DNA of 64,000 nucleotides. Origin: Gambelia wislizenii. Lineage: Eukaryota > Chordata > Lepidosauria > Squamata > Crotaphytidae. A program made the translations under genes and the position numbers. The stretch's first letter is position 1. Each line of letters begins with the position of its first letter. Location of the stretch: NCBI GenBank assembly GCA_030847615.1, contig JAUMIR010000004.1:78337001-78401000 (forward strand). The letters run 5' to 3'. The notes under the pieces are model-generated. The model had not been told where the DNA came from, did not search any database, and saw only the letters and a list, made by a program, of their open reading frames with translations. Shown one piece after another: positions 55,150-64,000 of the stretch.

Positions 55150-56559
55150 GTAGTGTTGAATGATACCGCACCTATAGCACACTTTTATGTTGAATGGTTA
55201 TTTAACTGACTCTTCCTTTTCCCAATCATGTGCTCAGAAACACTGGGCATTGCATTTAAGAGTAGATGCAAAGATTCTTTGGCACAGTGCAGATGATACC
55301 TAACCCGACACCACATTAAGGCAATCCAGAGCCCTAGCCATCTTTTGGCAGAGGGAGCTATGCCCAGCTTTTTTCCATTGCTTGAGCATGGGCAGCTGTC
55401 CAATGCCTTAACTATGGAGGGTGATGGATATAGGCATAGACTAACTCTATTCGCTCTGATTAGGCACTGTTTCTTAACTGCCCAAGCCAGGAAATCTATG
55501 TGCATAAGCACATGTGTGGAACCTATTTATGCAAGTCCCTTTGGCAGAGGCAAAACCTTCCTTAGATTTTTGAGGTTATGCCTTTAGTTTTACACTATTG
55601 CTGCACAGAAATCATGTTGCTGACTAATGTAGAACAGAGTTTTCTTCTGTTGCGGTCTTTTGAGAAGATATTCATTGGAATTTTGAGAAGATATTCATTG
55701 GATTTGCACATTCTGTACTGGTCCACTCTCCAGACAGATGTTCTTTTTTCCTTTCATGTGTTAATGTGATAAGACATACATCCTAAGAAGAAGGTGTAGG
55801 AAATGTAGCACTCTTCTTGTACCCCATGTTTAGTAAGTTTAGGAAATTCCTTGCATGCTCAAGTTTCCACTCTCCCTTCTCTTCCCTAGGCTGTTTTAGC
55901 CATTTGGAGCTATGGGGTGACCACTGAGTCATTCATCACATGGCCTCCTAATTTAAATGTTTTATTATGCTTTGTCTTGGTTCTATTCCTCCTGGGGATC
56001 TCTGCAGCTTCACCATGATGCTGCTTTTCTCCTTTTCCCCCTTTCCTCCATGCATCTGACTACCAAAATCACCAAGAAAAGAGACAAGCCCTTGCTTACT
56101 TACAAACATCTCTTTATCTGAGGAAATATGGATATTACTGCTATAATACTCAGAAACTTCTGATTTTGATTACCCTAACCTGTGTGAGTTTTCTACTCTG
56201 AACCTAATCCTCTTAGTTAGTTAAGGACCTTAGATTTGTTTTGAATATGCAGATGAAGATTGCTATACCTTCAGTAAACCTTTGATATGCATTTTTGAGC
56301 TAATGTCTTTATTGTCCTTAATTTTGTCTACTTGACTGGGTGATTAGACCACATACAGATGCAAATTGAGCTGGGTCACTGTCCTCCATGCTAACTCTGC
56401 TTACTTTGAAAGAAAGTTTCCTTAAGAAGATATTCCTAAAGGGCTAGCTCCCTGGAATCTTTAATAATTTTTTAATTTTATACTTATACACCCCAACAGA
56501 AGGCACTGTTTATTTGATGATCACGTCTATTCCATTCCTCCATGAAGCTCAGAGCACTC
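55150..56559. other. Unique non-coding DNA
   Basis: No gene. A 21-base direct repeat (TTTGAGAAGATATTCATTGGA) is present twice in tandem at about 55658-55700. Confidence 0.5.
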
Positions 56560-56710
56560 TGCTCTAGGATCATCCTAGTTTATTTCCACAACAAACTGGT
56601 GAAAAAGAGACAGTGATTTGCCCAAGGCTACTTAGTGAGCCTCAGAGCAAGACAGGGATGTAACCCCACATTTAGCACTACCCACAGAGCCATACCAATT
56701 CACAGTATCC
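56560..56710 (-). repeat. MIR-like remnant
   Basis: TTCCACAACAAACTGGTGAAAAAG, GATTTGCCCAAGGCTACTTAG and GGGATGTAACCCCACATTT follow the MIR order. Confidence 0.5.
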
Positions 56711-56878
56711 CTAACTGCAATGGGTTTTTATGAGTAAGTATTATCTTCCATACACTGCATCAGTGTTTTGCAGGTTGTCTTAATCCCAGCAGACTCTGTT
56801 GAGAGGGAATTATTTAATTCATTTCATTTATGGATTTGGTCTTTTAAATTCCAGGTCAGCTTTGTAGCACCTTTGAGA

Positions 56879-57110
56879 CTGAGGAGATTTTCAGACTACA
56901 CTGTTACAGTGTTACTATTCCACTTTAACTGCTCTGGCTTCCTCCTGTGGAATTCTGGGGTTTGTAGTTTAGTGAAGCCTAAGATCTTTCTGGCTGAGAG
57001 TTGTAAATGCCCCTCCCTAAACTGCAAATCCCAGGATTCCACAGGAGGCAGCCATAGCAAATAAAGTGGAATAGTAACACTATAACAGTGTAGTGTGAAA
57101 ATCTCCTGAG
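56879..57110. mobile_element. Palindromic MITE, CTGAG target duplication
   Basis: Element 56884-57105 (222 bp). It begins GAGATTTTCAGACTACACTG and ends in inverse CAGTGTAGTGTGAAAATCTC. The arms extend about 90 bases each (TGGAATTCTGGGGTTTG mirrored by CAAATCCCAGGATTCCA). Perfect CTGAG flanks occur at 56879-56883 and 57106-57110. Confidence 0.8.
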
Positions 57111-57201
57111 AGCAAGAGAGAAGTTGGTAGCATAAGCTTTCATAGATGCATCTGATGAAGATTTGTCTACGAAAGTTTATGCTACCAACTTCTTTCTCTG
57201 A

Positions 57202-57777
57202 GTTAGGAGATTATCAGACAGGAACACACAAATGTTCCTGTCACACTACAATCTCCCCCCCCCCCCCGTGCCTGTACTGGCACAATAACCAAGATTATCA
57301 GACTTACCTTGAGTATCGTCAACAAGCAGCCCAGGCATTAACGGAGCTCCATTCACTTCCTGGTTTGAAATTTTGTCAATTCTTCGGAGAAGATGCGAGC
57401 ATTGCAAATTTAAAAACAAAACAAAAAAGTACATACAAGCACAGAAACACACTTTAAACAGTACAAGTAACCTGGGGAGGTTCATAAAAAGAGTGTAGCC
57501 TGCTTGGTTTTCATGATCTCACCCAGAAGTGTTCTGGCAGGGCCACTTATTTACGCTGTATTCACAGGGGGAAATGATGTGAGGTTTCAGACGCTGGCAA
57601 TGCCGGCACCAAAACTGAACAGGGGAATCTATTGACAGCTCAGCCTGTCAATGAAAAGAAATGCCATAGTGATGCCAGCATAACACAAAAGGAGGACGTC
57701 ATCTGATACTGGCGGCCTTTTGCATTCCTTTGGCATTGTTATTGTACTGCATTTACTGCATCTGATAATCTCCATAG
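57202..57777. mobile_element. MITE with GAGATTATCAGA termini
   Basis: Element 57207-57772 (566 bp). Left GAGATTATCAGA and right TCTGATAATCTC are perfect 12-bp inverse repeats. Flanks GTTAG and CATAG match at 3 of 5 bases. The TIR is one base different from the neighbour at 56884, so the two are probably mobilised by one transposase. A C14 run lies near 57255. Confidence 0.7.
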
Positions 57778-57825
57778 TGCATACTGATCCAGACTAACAT
57801 GTCTATGTCTTTGAATTCTACCATT

Positions 57826-58035
57826 TTTGCTACTTGATCGGCAGTTTGCCAAGGTCTGGATGAGCAACAAAGCCATGGTTCTTTCTGGTAGTCCTAAAAT
57901 CTGGTGACCCTCAGGGAAAATATTTGCTCCTCAGATTTAATCTGAGCAATCCATATGTGGATAATGTAAGGTACATTATCTGGGGATATTCCTGTCTATA
58001 AAATCATAAAATCATAAAATACAAAGCTATAAAAC
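57826..58035. other. Unique non-coding DNA
   Basis: Contains three ATAAAATC units near 57997. Nothing else. Confidence 0.4.
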
Positions 58036-58314
58036 TGAGCACTAAAGTCAGGATCATTCAAACCATCATACTTCCCATCAACATGTACAGATGTGACAGA
58101 ATGACTGACTTGAAAATTCAATAATGCTAGGAAAGGTAGAGAGAAAAAGAAAGAGAGGAAGCCCCCACACTAAGTGGTTAGACTCAATCAAGGAGGCCAC
58201 AGGCCTGAATCTGCAGGGTAGTAGGGGAGTTGAGGACAGGGGGGTCTTGGAGATGTCTCATCCGTGGGGTTGCCATGAGTCGAAGCCAACTCAAGTGAGT
58301 TAACAACAACAACA
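58036..58314 (+). mobile_element. BovB (RTE) LINE 3' end
   Basis: Translates to RIIQTIILPINMYRCDRMTD, then after a frame change to KRGSPHTKWLDSIKEATGLN, QGSRGVEDRGVLEMSHPWGC. This matches the end of the BovB ORF (IIKT..FP..MY.C and the RGRPR..W.D.I..A block). The 3' UTR GGGGTTGCCATGAGTCG ends in AACAACAACAAC, the tail shared with Sauria-type SINEs. 5'-truncated and frameshifted. Confidence 0.75.
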
Positions 58315-59235
58315 CTCCAGTCTATGGAGATTCAAGTGACCTCAGTGGCTAGAACAACATTTTACCTTGTTCAAGCTACTCTGCCAAATGGAGGAAGCAA
58401 ACTTGGCCTCTGTTCACATAGGCTAGTTCCACCCAGACTACTGTAATGCACTGCACTGCACATAGGGGTCCCTTTACAGACTGTTGGATAAGCTTCAGTC
58501 TGGAAGTCTCTTCCAGTTTTGATAAAAAGGCTCCCATGGCAGAGACCTTTTAAAGTAAAACTATTTGGGGTGTGTGCCAGTGGTTTGTATGTGTGGGGAG
58601 GGGAAAAGGGGTGTTGGGAATCACAATGAGGCCCTTGGAGGTGGCATGTAGTCCATGCAACCCATTTTGCCTACTCCTCTGCTAGAACAGTTTGAAGACT
58701 TCAACTCAAGATAGCCTCACACAATAAAGTTCCGTTTAGAGAAAGCTCAATGGAACATATAATTTCACTGGGGTAATGCTTAGATCATAGCTTTTACCTA
58801 TGCTGAGCTATGTTGTGTGAGAAGCAGTTCCTATTGCTTTCTTCTTTCCCTTTCTGCTTGTCACCTGCAGAGTATTAATACAGCTGTAAATCCTACAGTG
58901 GTGAACTGAGTTGAAAACAATAAGATGAAAGGATGTAATTACACAGATAAGAAGGAAGAAGTAAATGATCCTGTACCATATGCAGTAGTGTCTAGAGCTG
59001 CACAGCTTGGTGTGGGTATATTTGTGCATGCACTCATACACGGCAAGTCCTATAAACCTTCCATGACTATGTATATCACATACCTAGATTTTTTATTCCT
59101 AATGAAATGTTGAGTAAGCACTAAGCAGGACTGTATTAAAAAAACCCATAAAAGAGTAAGATAAAAACATGCCTTTTTGAAAAAAAAATTAAACACAAAA
59201 CCCACATTTTTTTGGAATTTGGTTTTGGTTCCAGG
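58315..59235. other. Unique non-coding DNA
   Basis: No gene; AT-rich in the second half. Confidence 0.5.
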
Positions 59236-59239
59236 GAGG

Positions 59240-59380
59240 GAGACAGTAGACCAGAGGTGAGAAATTTGCAGCACTCCAGAAATTGTTGAACTTAGGCTCC
59301 CAGCATTCTTCACCATTGCCTGCTAGGGATGCTGGAAGTTGCAGTTCAGCATCATTTGGAAGGGTGCACAGTTCCCATCC
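59240..59380. mobile_element. Palindromic MITE copy, diverged
   Basis: CAGCACTCCAGAAATTGTTG, TTAGGCTCCCAGCATTC and its inverse GATGCTGGAAGTTGCAG, CAGCATCATTTGGAAG match the family at 1385. Confidence 0.55.
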
Positions 59381-60100
59381 CACAACTGAGTGCATTTAAA
59401 CAAAGATAAATTGGGTTAAATTTCAAGCATCCTTTTATCATGAGAGTATTTGGGTAGTAGAACAGATTATCAAGGAAGTGAATGAATTCTCTATCTCATT
59501 AAAAATAGTTGCGACAGCTGCTAGGGATGGTTTGCATATAATTGACTCTGCCAAAGCATAGGGAAATAGACATGTTAGGTAAAATCTGCAGCTGTACCAT
59601 TCTGTGATCTAACTGAGACTTGTGCATATGCATAGACACCTGTCTAATTTACAGCTGGGGTGTGTGTGGGACAGTGTACTTGGATGAAGGAAGGTATGGA
59701 AGAAAAGCCTTGATTAGGTCTAACCCTACCATTAGAAAGAATGAGGAGACAAACACCAGAAAACAGGGAGTGCTGTTGAGATGTTGTGAGGCACTGTGTG
59801 TACCACATGGCTTGCCTTGTACCCCCTAATCTAATCTACCACCCATAGGTGTAGTAGCAGACAGTGGCCCATCACCAATGCTGAAGTAGGATACACTTGC
59901 CATTGTAGTGAGCTTCAATACATGGAATGGAGTGTGGGAGGAGAGCTGTTTTGTTTCTCACTTTAGGAAGCATAATGTCTTGGGCCAGCCCTGGCACTGA
60001 ATCCCAGGGAGGGATGGGAAACTCTGTCACAGTTTAGCTTTCTCCCACATTTGACTTTTTAAAAACCTCATGTTACCCAAATAACTGAGGGTTCATGGGA
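59381..60100. other. Unique non-coding DNA
   Basis: No gene. Confidence 0.5.
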
Positions 60101-60900
60101 ACCCCACTCATGTCAGATATTAATATGGGGAATTTTAATTAGCTCAATATGGCTGTGAGAGGCTGGGTAACTATGGGATCTTTTGACCTATGTATACCTG
60201 TACTAACTGACAAGACCCACAGTCAGAAAATAAAACAAAAGTGTTTTTTTATTGAAAAATAATCACAGGAACACACACACTCATTCACTCAAGCTTCAAG
60301 CAGTTGTACAAGGCTAGCAAAGAACAGGAGGAAGTATTGGGATAGAGGAATAGAGTTTAGGATGATGGGCTATGCTGTACCTGTCTGAAGAGCAGAGATT
60401 TGTGCAGAGAAGAGGTATGGCTATGTGCATCGGGTGATACAGCAAACCAACGGAGTGATGGTCTCTGGGGAATTGAGCACACTTTGGTGGTATTTTGGGG
60501 TGATATTTATATTCAATATTCCCCCTGAAGGGGTGTTATGAGTGGAATATGTTAGATGGAATTTCCCACAGTTAGAGAATGGAAGCTCTGGCTATGTTAA
60601 TGATTGCTAATGGCTGAGAAATTAAGACTGATGGGCATCAGGCAATGTTCTATTGTTGAGAGGTGGGAAGGAAAACCAGTTTGCAGAGTAATGAGTGTTT
60701 CGGCCACTTGGTTGAATTAGTGAATGACTCACTTCCAGGTATGTCCAGGAGAATTACCACATTTCCACCCTAACTCACTGTCCAAGTAGGGTTCTGCATA
60801 ATTGCTACCTGGGCATGTCTTTTGGGAATTTGGAAAGACCTCTTTGTTAGGTTTTGAGCAAACCTTTGCTCAGACCTTCTGGGGCAGCCTGGGTCCACTG
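60100..60900 (-). mobile_element. Possible LTR-type remnant (-)
   Basis: A minus-strand poly(A)-signal-like TTTTTATTG at about 60245 (CAATAAAAA in reverse) precedes a long non-repetitive body with no gene. The texture resembles an LTR but no LTR pair or termini are seen. Confidence 0.2.
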
Positions 60901-61420
60901 CTAAACTTGTGAAGCATCAATAAATAAACACATTTATGAAATATAGCCAATTGATGAATTATTGGAAAGGTGGGGTGTCAGGGCAAGTTACATTCTTTCC
61001 ATCCTGCCCATTTTTCAAAAGTGAAATGCACTTCTTTCTCATGTGGAGTGGTCAAATTCAACAGAGACAGCTACTCCCTTCGCAGAGAGACCAATGTTGT
61101 ACCCTCTTGCCATGTTGCTGTTAAAGATAATGAGCCTGCTAGAAAAATAGAAGTGGCAACGCTAATTCAATATACACATGGTTGAATAAATAGGGATAAA
61201 AAACCCAAGATGTTTACGAGTTAAGCACGCAAAGCTTTGGGACTAAAGAAATGGATTTGTCAATTTCAGTTTCTGCCACATTTTAATTCTACTAACCTCA
61301 AATTCTCCCCTCTCCTTCTCTTTATTTATAGCCTGCCTTTTGTTAGAAGCAGAATTCAAGTCCTCTTACAAATAAAAACAAATGCAATAATGATAAAAAT
61401 ATGCAAAGGATCATCATTAA
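60901..61420. other. Unique non-coding DNA
   Basis: 61318-61370 looks like another old tail-first LINE/SINE start (TTTATTTATAGCCTGCC). Confidence 0.4.
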
Positions 61421-61423
61421 AAA

Positions 61424-61462
<39 letters not shown>

Positions 61463-61640
61463 TTTATTTATACCCCGCCCCTCTGCTAAAAACAATCGGG
61501 GCGGCTTCCAACAATTAAAACATTATAATAATGACTAAAAACACCACCCACCCCCACCCTCCCCCATAAAAAGACATTAAACACAATAAGATTAAAACCT
61601 TCTAACTAAAAAACACATTAAAAACAAATATATACATAAT
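61424..61640 (-). repeat. (AAT)n microsatellite and attached LINE/SINE tail (-)
   Basis: (AAT)n at 61424-61462 is followed by ATTTATTTATACCCCGCCCC, CAATCGGGGCGGCTTCC and AACAATTAAAACATTATAAT. The microsatellite is the tail of a minus-strand copy of the family at 46826. Confidence 0.65.
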
Positions 61641-62640
61641 TTTTAAAAAGCCAGGAGACTGAGTTCCTGAGGCCGGGATCTAATCAGGAAAGGCCTGCCA
61701 AAAGAGATCAGTCTTTAGTGCTTTTTTAAAGCTACTCAAGCTCGTCAGTTGTATTAAAGCTATACAAGCTCATCCTGTATAGGAAGAAATGTGCAAATTT
61801 TGATAAATTATTTGAAAAATGAACTAAAATGGAATTTTAACTTATCCCCTGTTTCAGGCACTTTGGAATATTTTTCTTTGTGGTGCAGAGTTCATGAGAC
61901 CATTTTGTGTTCCAGTTTCACAGCTGTAAAATGCTTGTAGAAATGCTTGGACTTCCTGTCTTATTTTCCTCATTGTCCATGTTGATGCTTTACTACTTTA
62001 GCTCTTAACACGCTTGTATGTTAGGACAGTCCTGAGCGAACAGGTTTGGTTATGGCTGGGAGAATCTAGTACAACCTCAAAATAAATGGAGCAGGTCCAC
62101 CTTGCAAAGCATGCTGGGAAAAGAACAGAACTGCATGCCTAGAAGACATTTATTATTATGATCAATGCAATGAATATTTATTTACCTCAGCCTTGCAAAA
62201 GTCATGTGGAAAATTTACCAGTGGAGGAGCAGAATCTCCTTGGCTGCTCTTTTACAATAATGATGAAAGGAAAACTAATAACATTTTACTTGCCTGTCAT
62301 AAAAATATTATTCGCCAGAAGTGAGCAAAGTTCTGCAATGCTGTGCTACCTAGATGTGGACACACAAGTCATTCAGAACAGCTCAGATAGGTAGAAAAGA
62401 AGAAGACAGGTGACAGCAGGGAGTTCTAAAAGGAAAAAACTATTTATTTATTTATTTGCTGAAGATGTTGCTGTAAAATAAGCCCTACAAAGCTCTATGG
62501 AGTTGTGGCAACATGTTGCTTCTCTCACAGCCCCCTCGAGCATTCACACAGGTCTTTCAGCAGTGAAAGAAGTGACCACTTTGTTTGCTTGGACCCGACA
62601 TACACAATTCCCAAATTATTTGAGCTTATAGTGGGCTCTC
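61641..62640. other. Unique non-coding DNA
   Basis: No gene; a (TTTA)4 run lies near 62441. Confidence 0.5.
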
Positions 62641-62649
62641 ATGGAGGCA

Positions 62650-63415
62650 TGTCTGAAGGACATTGCCGGAAGGGGAGTGTTTTGATGACCTCAAGAAATT
62701 GAGGCCAGAAGGTTAATGGAGGCATGGCATGTAATGCCAGCCTGAGCTGATAGGAGGCGAGCTGAGCTATTTAAGTCAATGCCGTTCTCCTGTCAGCAAG
62801 CTTTCACCCTCAGTGCAGCGTGAGTTTTACTGGTTGCTTTGGGGCCGGGTAGGAATTTTTTCTCCTCTTAGGTTTTGTTAAAGGGTGTTTTTTGCCCACC
62901 TCATACTGTATCTGCAGGAACTGGGATAATTGGCTTAAGGTGGTGTCTTTAACTAGGCTGTTGGCAGGTATTGGGGTGGGGTAAAGGTCAGTCGGTTCAC
63001 ACCTTGGCTCCCCTTTGTGAAGGGCTGGGCTCTGGAATGGCCTCTTTGGGTCCTGGGACCCGGGGAGTTGTGAAGGAGCTTGCCTTTGGGGCTAACATGG
63101 GGAGTTTGCTCTCTCCTATAGAGTCCTGGGATTTGGGAGGGAGTGCCTTAGATTACCTTCCAGTTAAGACAGGCTGGGGCGAGCAACCCAATAATGTTGG
63201 ATTTCCCTCAGGGTCAGGTGTGATGCCTATGGGTGGTTGAGGAGGCGGTCACAGGTTGACACATGGCCTCAGTCAGATCTGCATCAAGTTGCTTCCCCCT
63301 CCTAGGTTTTTCTCCCAGGTACAATTCGTTAATTAAGTTGTAGGTCAAATAAAGTGGCCCTATTTAAAACCCATCTCTGTGTCTGGCTCATTATTTCTGG
63401 GTTGGTCATCAAATC
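62650..63415 (+). mobile_element. Possible solo LTR
   Basis: Begins TGTCTGAAGGACATTGCC. A TATA-like CTATTTAAG lies at about 62768 and a start-region-like GTTCTCCTGTCAGC follows. The poly(A) signal AATAAA (63348-63353) is followed by a GT-rich CTGTGTCTGGCTC, ending near GGTTGGTCA. Promoter, poly(A) and U5-like order fits an LTR of about 760 bp. No target duplication is certain, and no gag/pol/env sequence is present. The 89-codon frame at 62971 is Gly-rich and not called. Confidence 0.4.
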
Positions 63416-64000
63416 AGTCTTTAGAGATTATCAGACCAGCTTAATACCCCGTTTCAGTCACAGGCTTGGGGAAAGTTTTCCCTTTCGGATGATGTCATCT
63501 CCATCCCATGCTTCCCCCATGCTGCCTCCGTTTTTTTTTTTTTTTAATTCATGGGGAAAGATCATTAACGGACCTCTTCTTGCATTTCTGTTACGTGATC
63601 CCAGGAGTGTGAACCGATGACCTGTGATGCTCGTGTGATCAGGTAGGTCTGTTCCAAACATGTCCGGTTACAAGTGGAACATCCAGGTAAGTAACACTCT
63701 TTGTTTTACCCTCCCCGGGTTACTTGTTAAATTTAAAGTGTGTTCGAGTGCTTAGTTTTGCTGTTTGACATTTGGTTTGGTTTTATTTTTAAAAATTCCC
63801 CGCATGATCATTCTCTTGCAAGAACAGGTGGGATTTGGTTTCCCTGTAGGAAATGCAGCTTTATGACACCTGCATTTACTGCAGGGAAGCCGAGGGGAGG
63901 GGGAGCGGTTTCTCTCCCACAAGAAGGTAGGTGTGTGAACCTTTTTAATTTATTCCATGTCAGGGATGGGAGTGGGGTGGGAGGGTGCTAGTGAGGCAGG
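63416..64000. other. MITE end, hairpin and unique DNA
   Basis: TTA then GAGATTATCAGACCAGC at 63428 repeats the TIR of the MITE at 57207; the other end is not in view. At 63842-63896 CCCTGTAGGAAATGCAG is mirrored by CTGCATTTACTGCAGGG. An ATG at 63660 opens nine codons (MSGYKWNIQ) up to a perfect donor CAG/GTAAGT at 63687. An exon is possible but unsupported. Confidence 0.35.

Larger units (their letters stand above)
56850..57825. repeat. Old interspersed repeat split by two MITEs
   Basis: Pieces 56850-56883 (CAGCTTTGTAGCACCTTTGAG), 57106-57206 and 57773-57825 (AGACTAACATGTCTATG, TTTGAATTCTACC) join into a repeat layout I remember from reptile genomes. The middle piece is a hairpin: GAAGTTGGTAGCATAAGC at about 57121 with GCTACCAACTTC at about 57181, around a GCATCTGATGAAG core. 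Confidence 0.55.

Overview
The window looks like intronic or intergenic DNA from a squamate reptile, most likely a lizard. The evidence is the repeat content: CR1 LINEs with ATTCTATG tails, tRNA-headed SINEs of the Sauria-SINE type, a BovB LINE end, a Penelope-like element with a GIY-YIG motif, and many short non-autonomous DNA transposons of hAT, pogo/Tigger and Harbinger type. I found no complete host protein-coding gene. The only long open frames belong to retrotransposons or to low-complexity DNA.

Layout. 1-6.5 kb: nested SINEs, a pogo/Tigger-like MITE lying directly beside a hAT MITE, and other MITE copies. 6.5-13.6 kb: mostly single-copy non-coding DNA. 13.6-14.7 kb: the one promoter-like place, with paired CCAAT boxes, a CpG-rich stretch and splice donors on the + strand, suggesting a non-coding first exon. 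15-24.5 kb: unique DNA with CR1 pieces, SINE and MITE remains and some AT-rich blocks that could be conserved elements. 21.8-35.6 kb: a cluster of four copies of one LINE family that encodes a C-terminal zinc finger; one copy carries an inverted template-switch insertion. In the same stretch lie a candidate Helitron filled by a G-rich minisatellite (26.7-27.7 kb), a young CR1 (28.0-28.8 kb), an 868-bp TIR element (29.7-30.6 kb) and an unidentified protein-like remnant on the minus strand (31.6-32.1 kb). 36.5-41.2 kb: TIR elements, a head-to-head pair of Penelope fragments, a palindromic MITE and a hAT MITE with a perfect 8-bp target duplication. 42-49 kb: SINEs, older repeats, a second Tigger-like MITE and a perfect 133-bp tandem duplication. 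50.3-51.3 kb: a second young CR1. 52-56.5 kb: mostly unique, with another hAT-like MITE and a weak candidate exon. 56.8-57.8 kb: one old repeat split by two related MITEs. 58-64 kb: a BovB end, old SINE/LINE tails, and an LTR-like block with a TATA-like motif and poly(A) signal.

Nothing here looks like a coherent new biological system. The most instructive features are structural: a transposon family seen three times with target duplications, a candidate Helitron carrying a large minisatellite, fold-back arrangements in a LINE and in a Penelope element, and nested insertions. All calls were made by eye; repeat family names rest on remembered hallmarks, not on a search.
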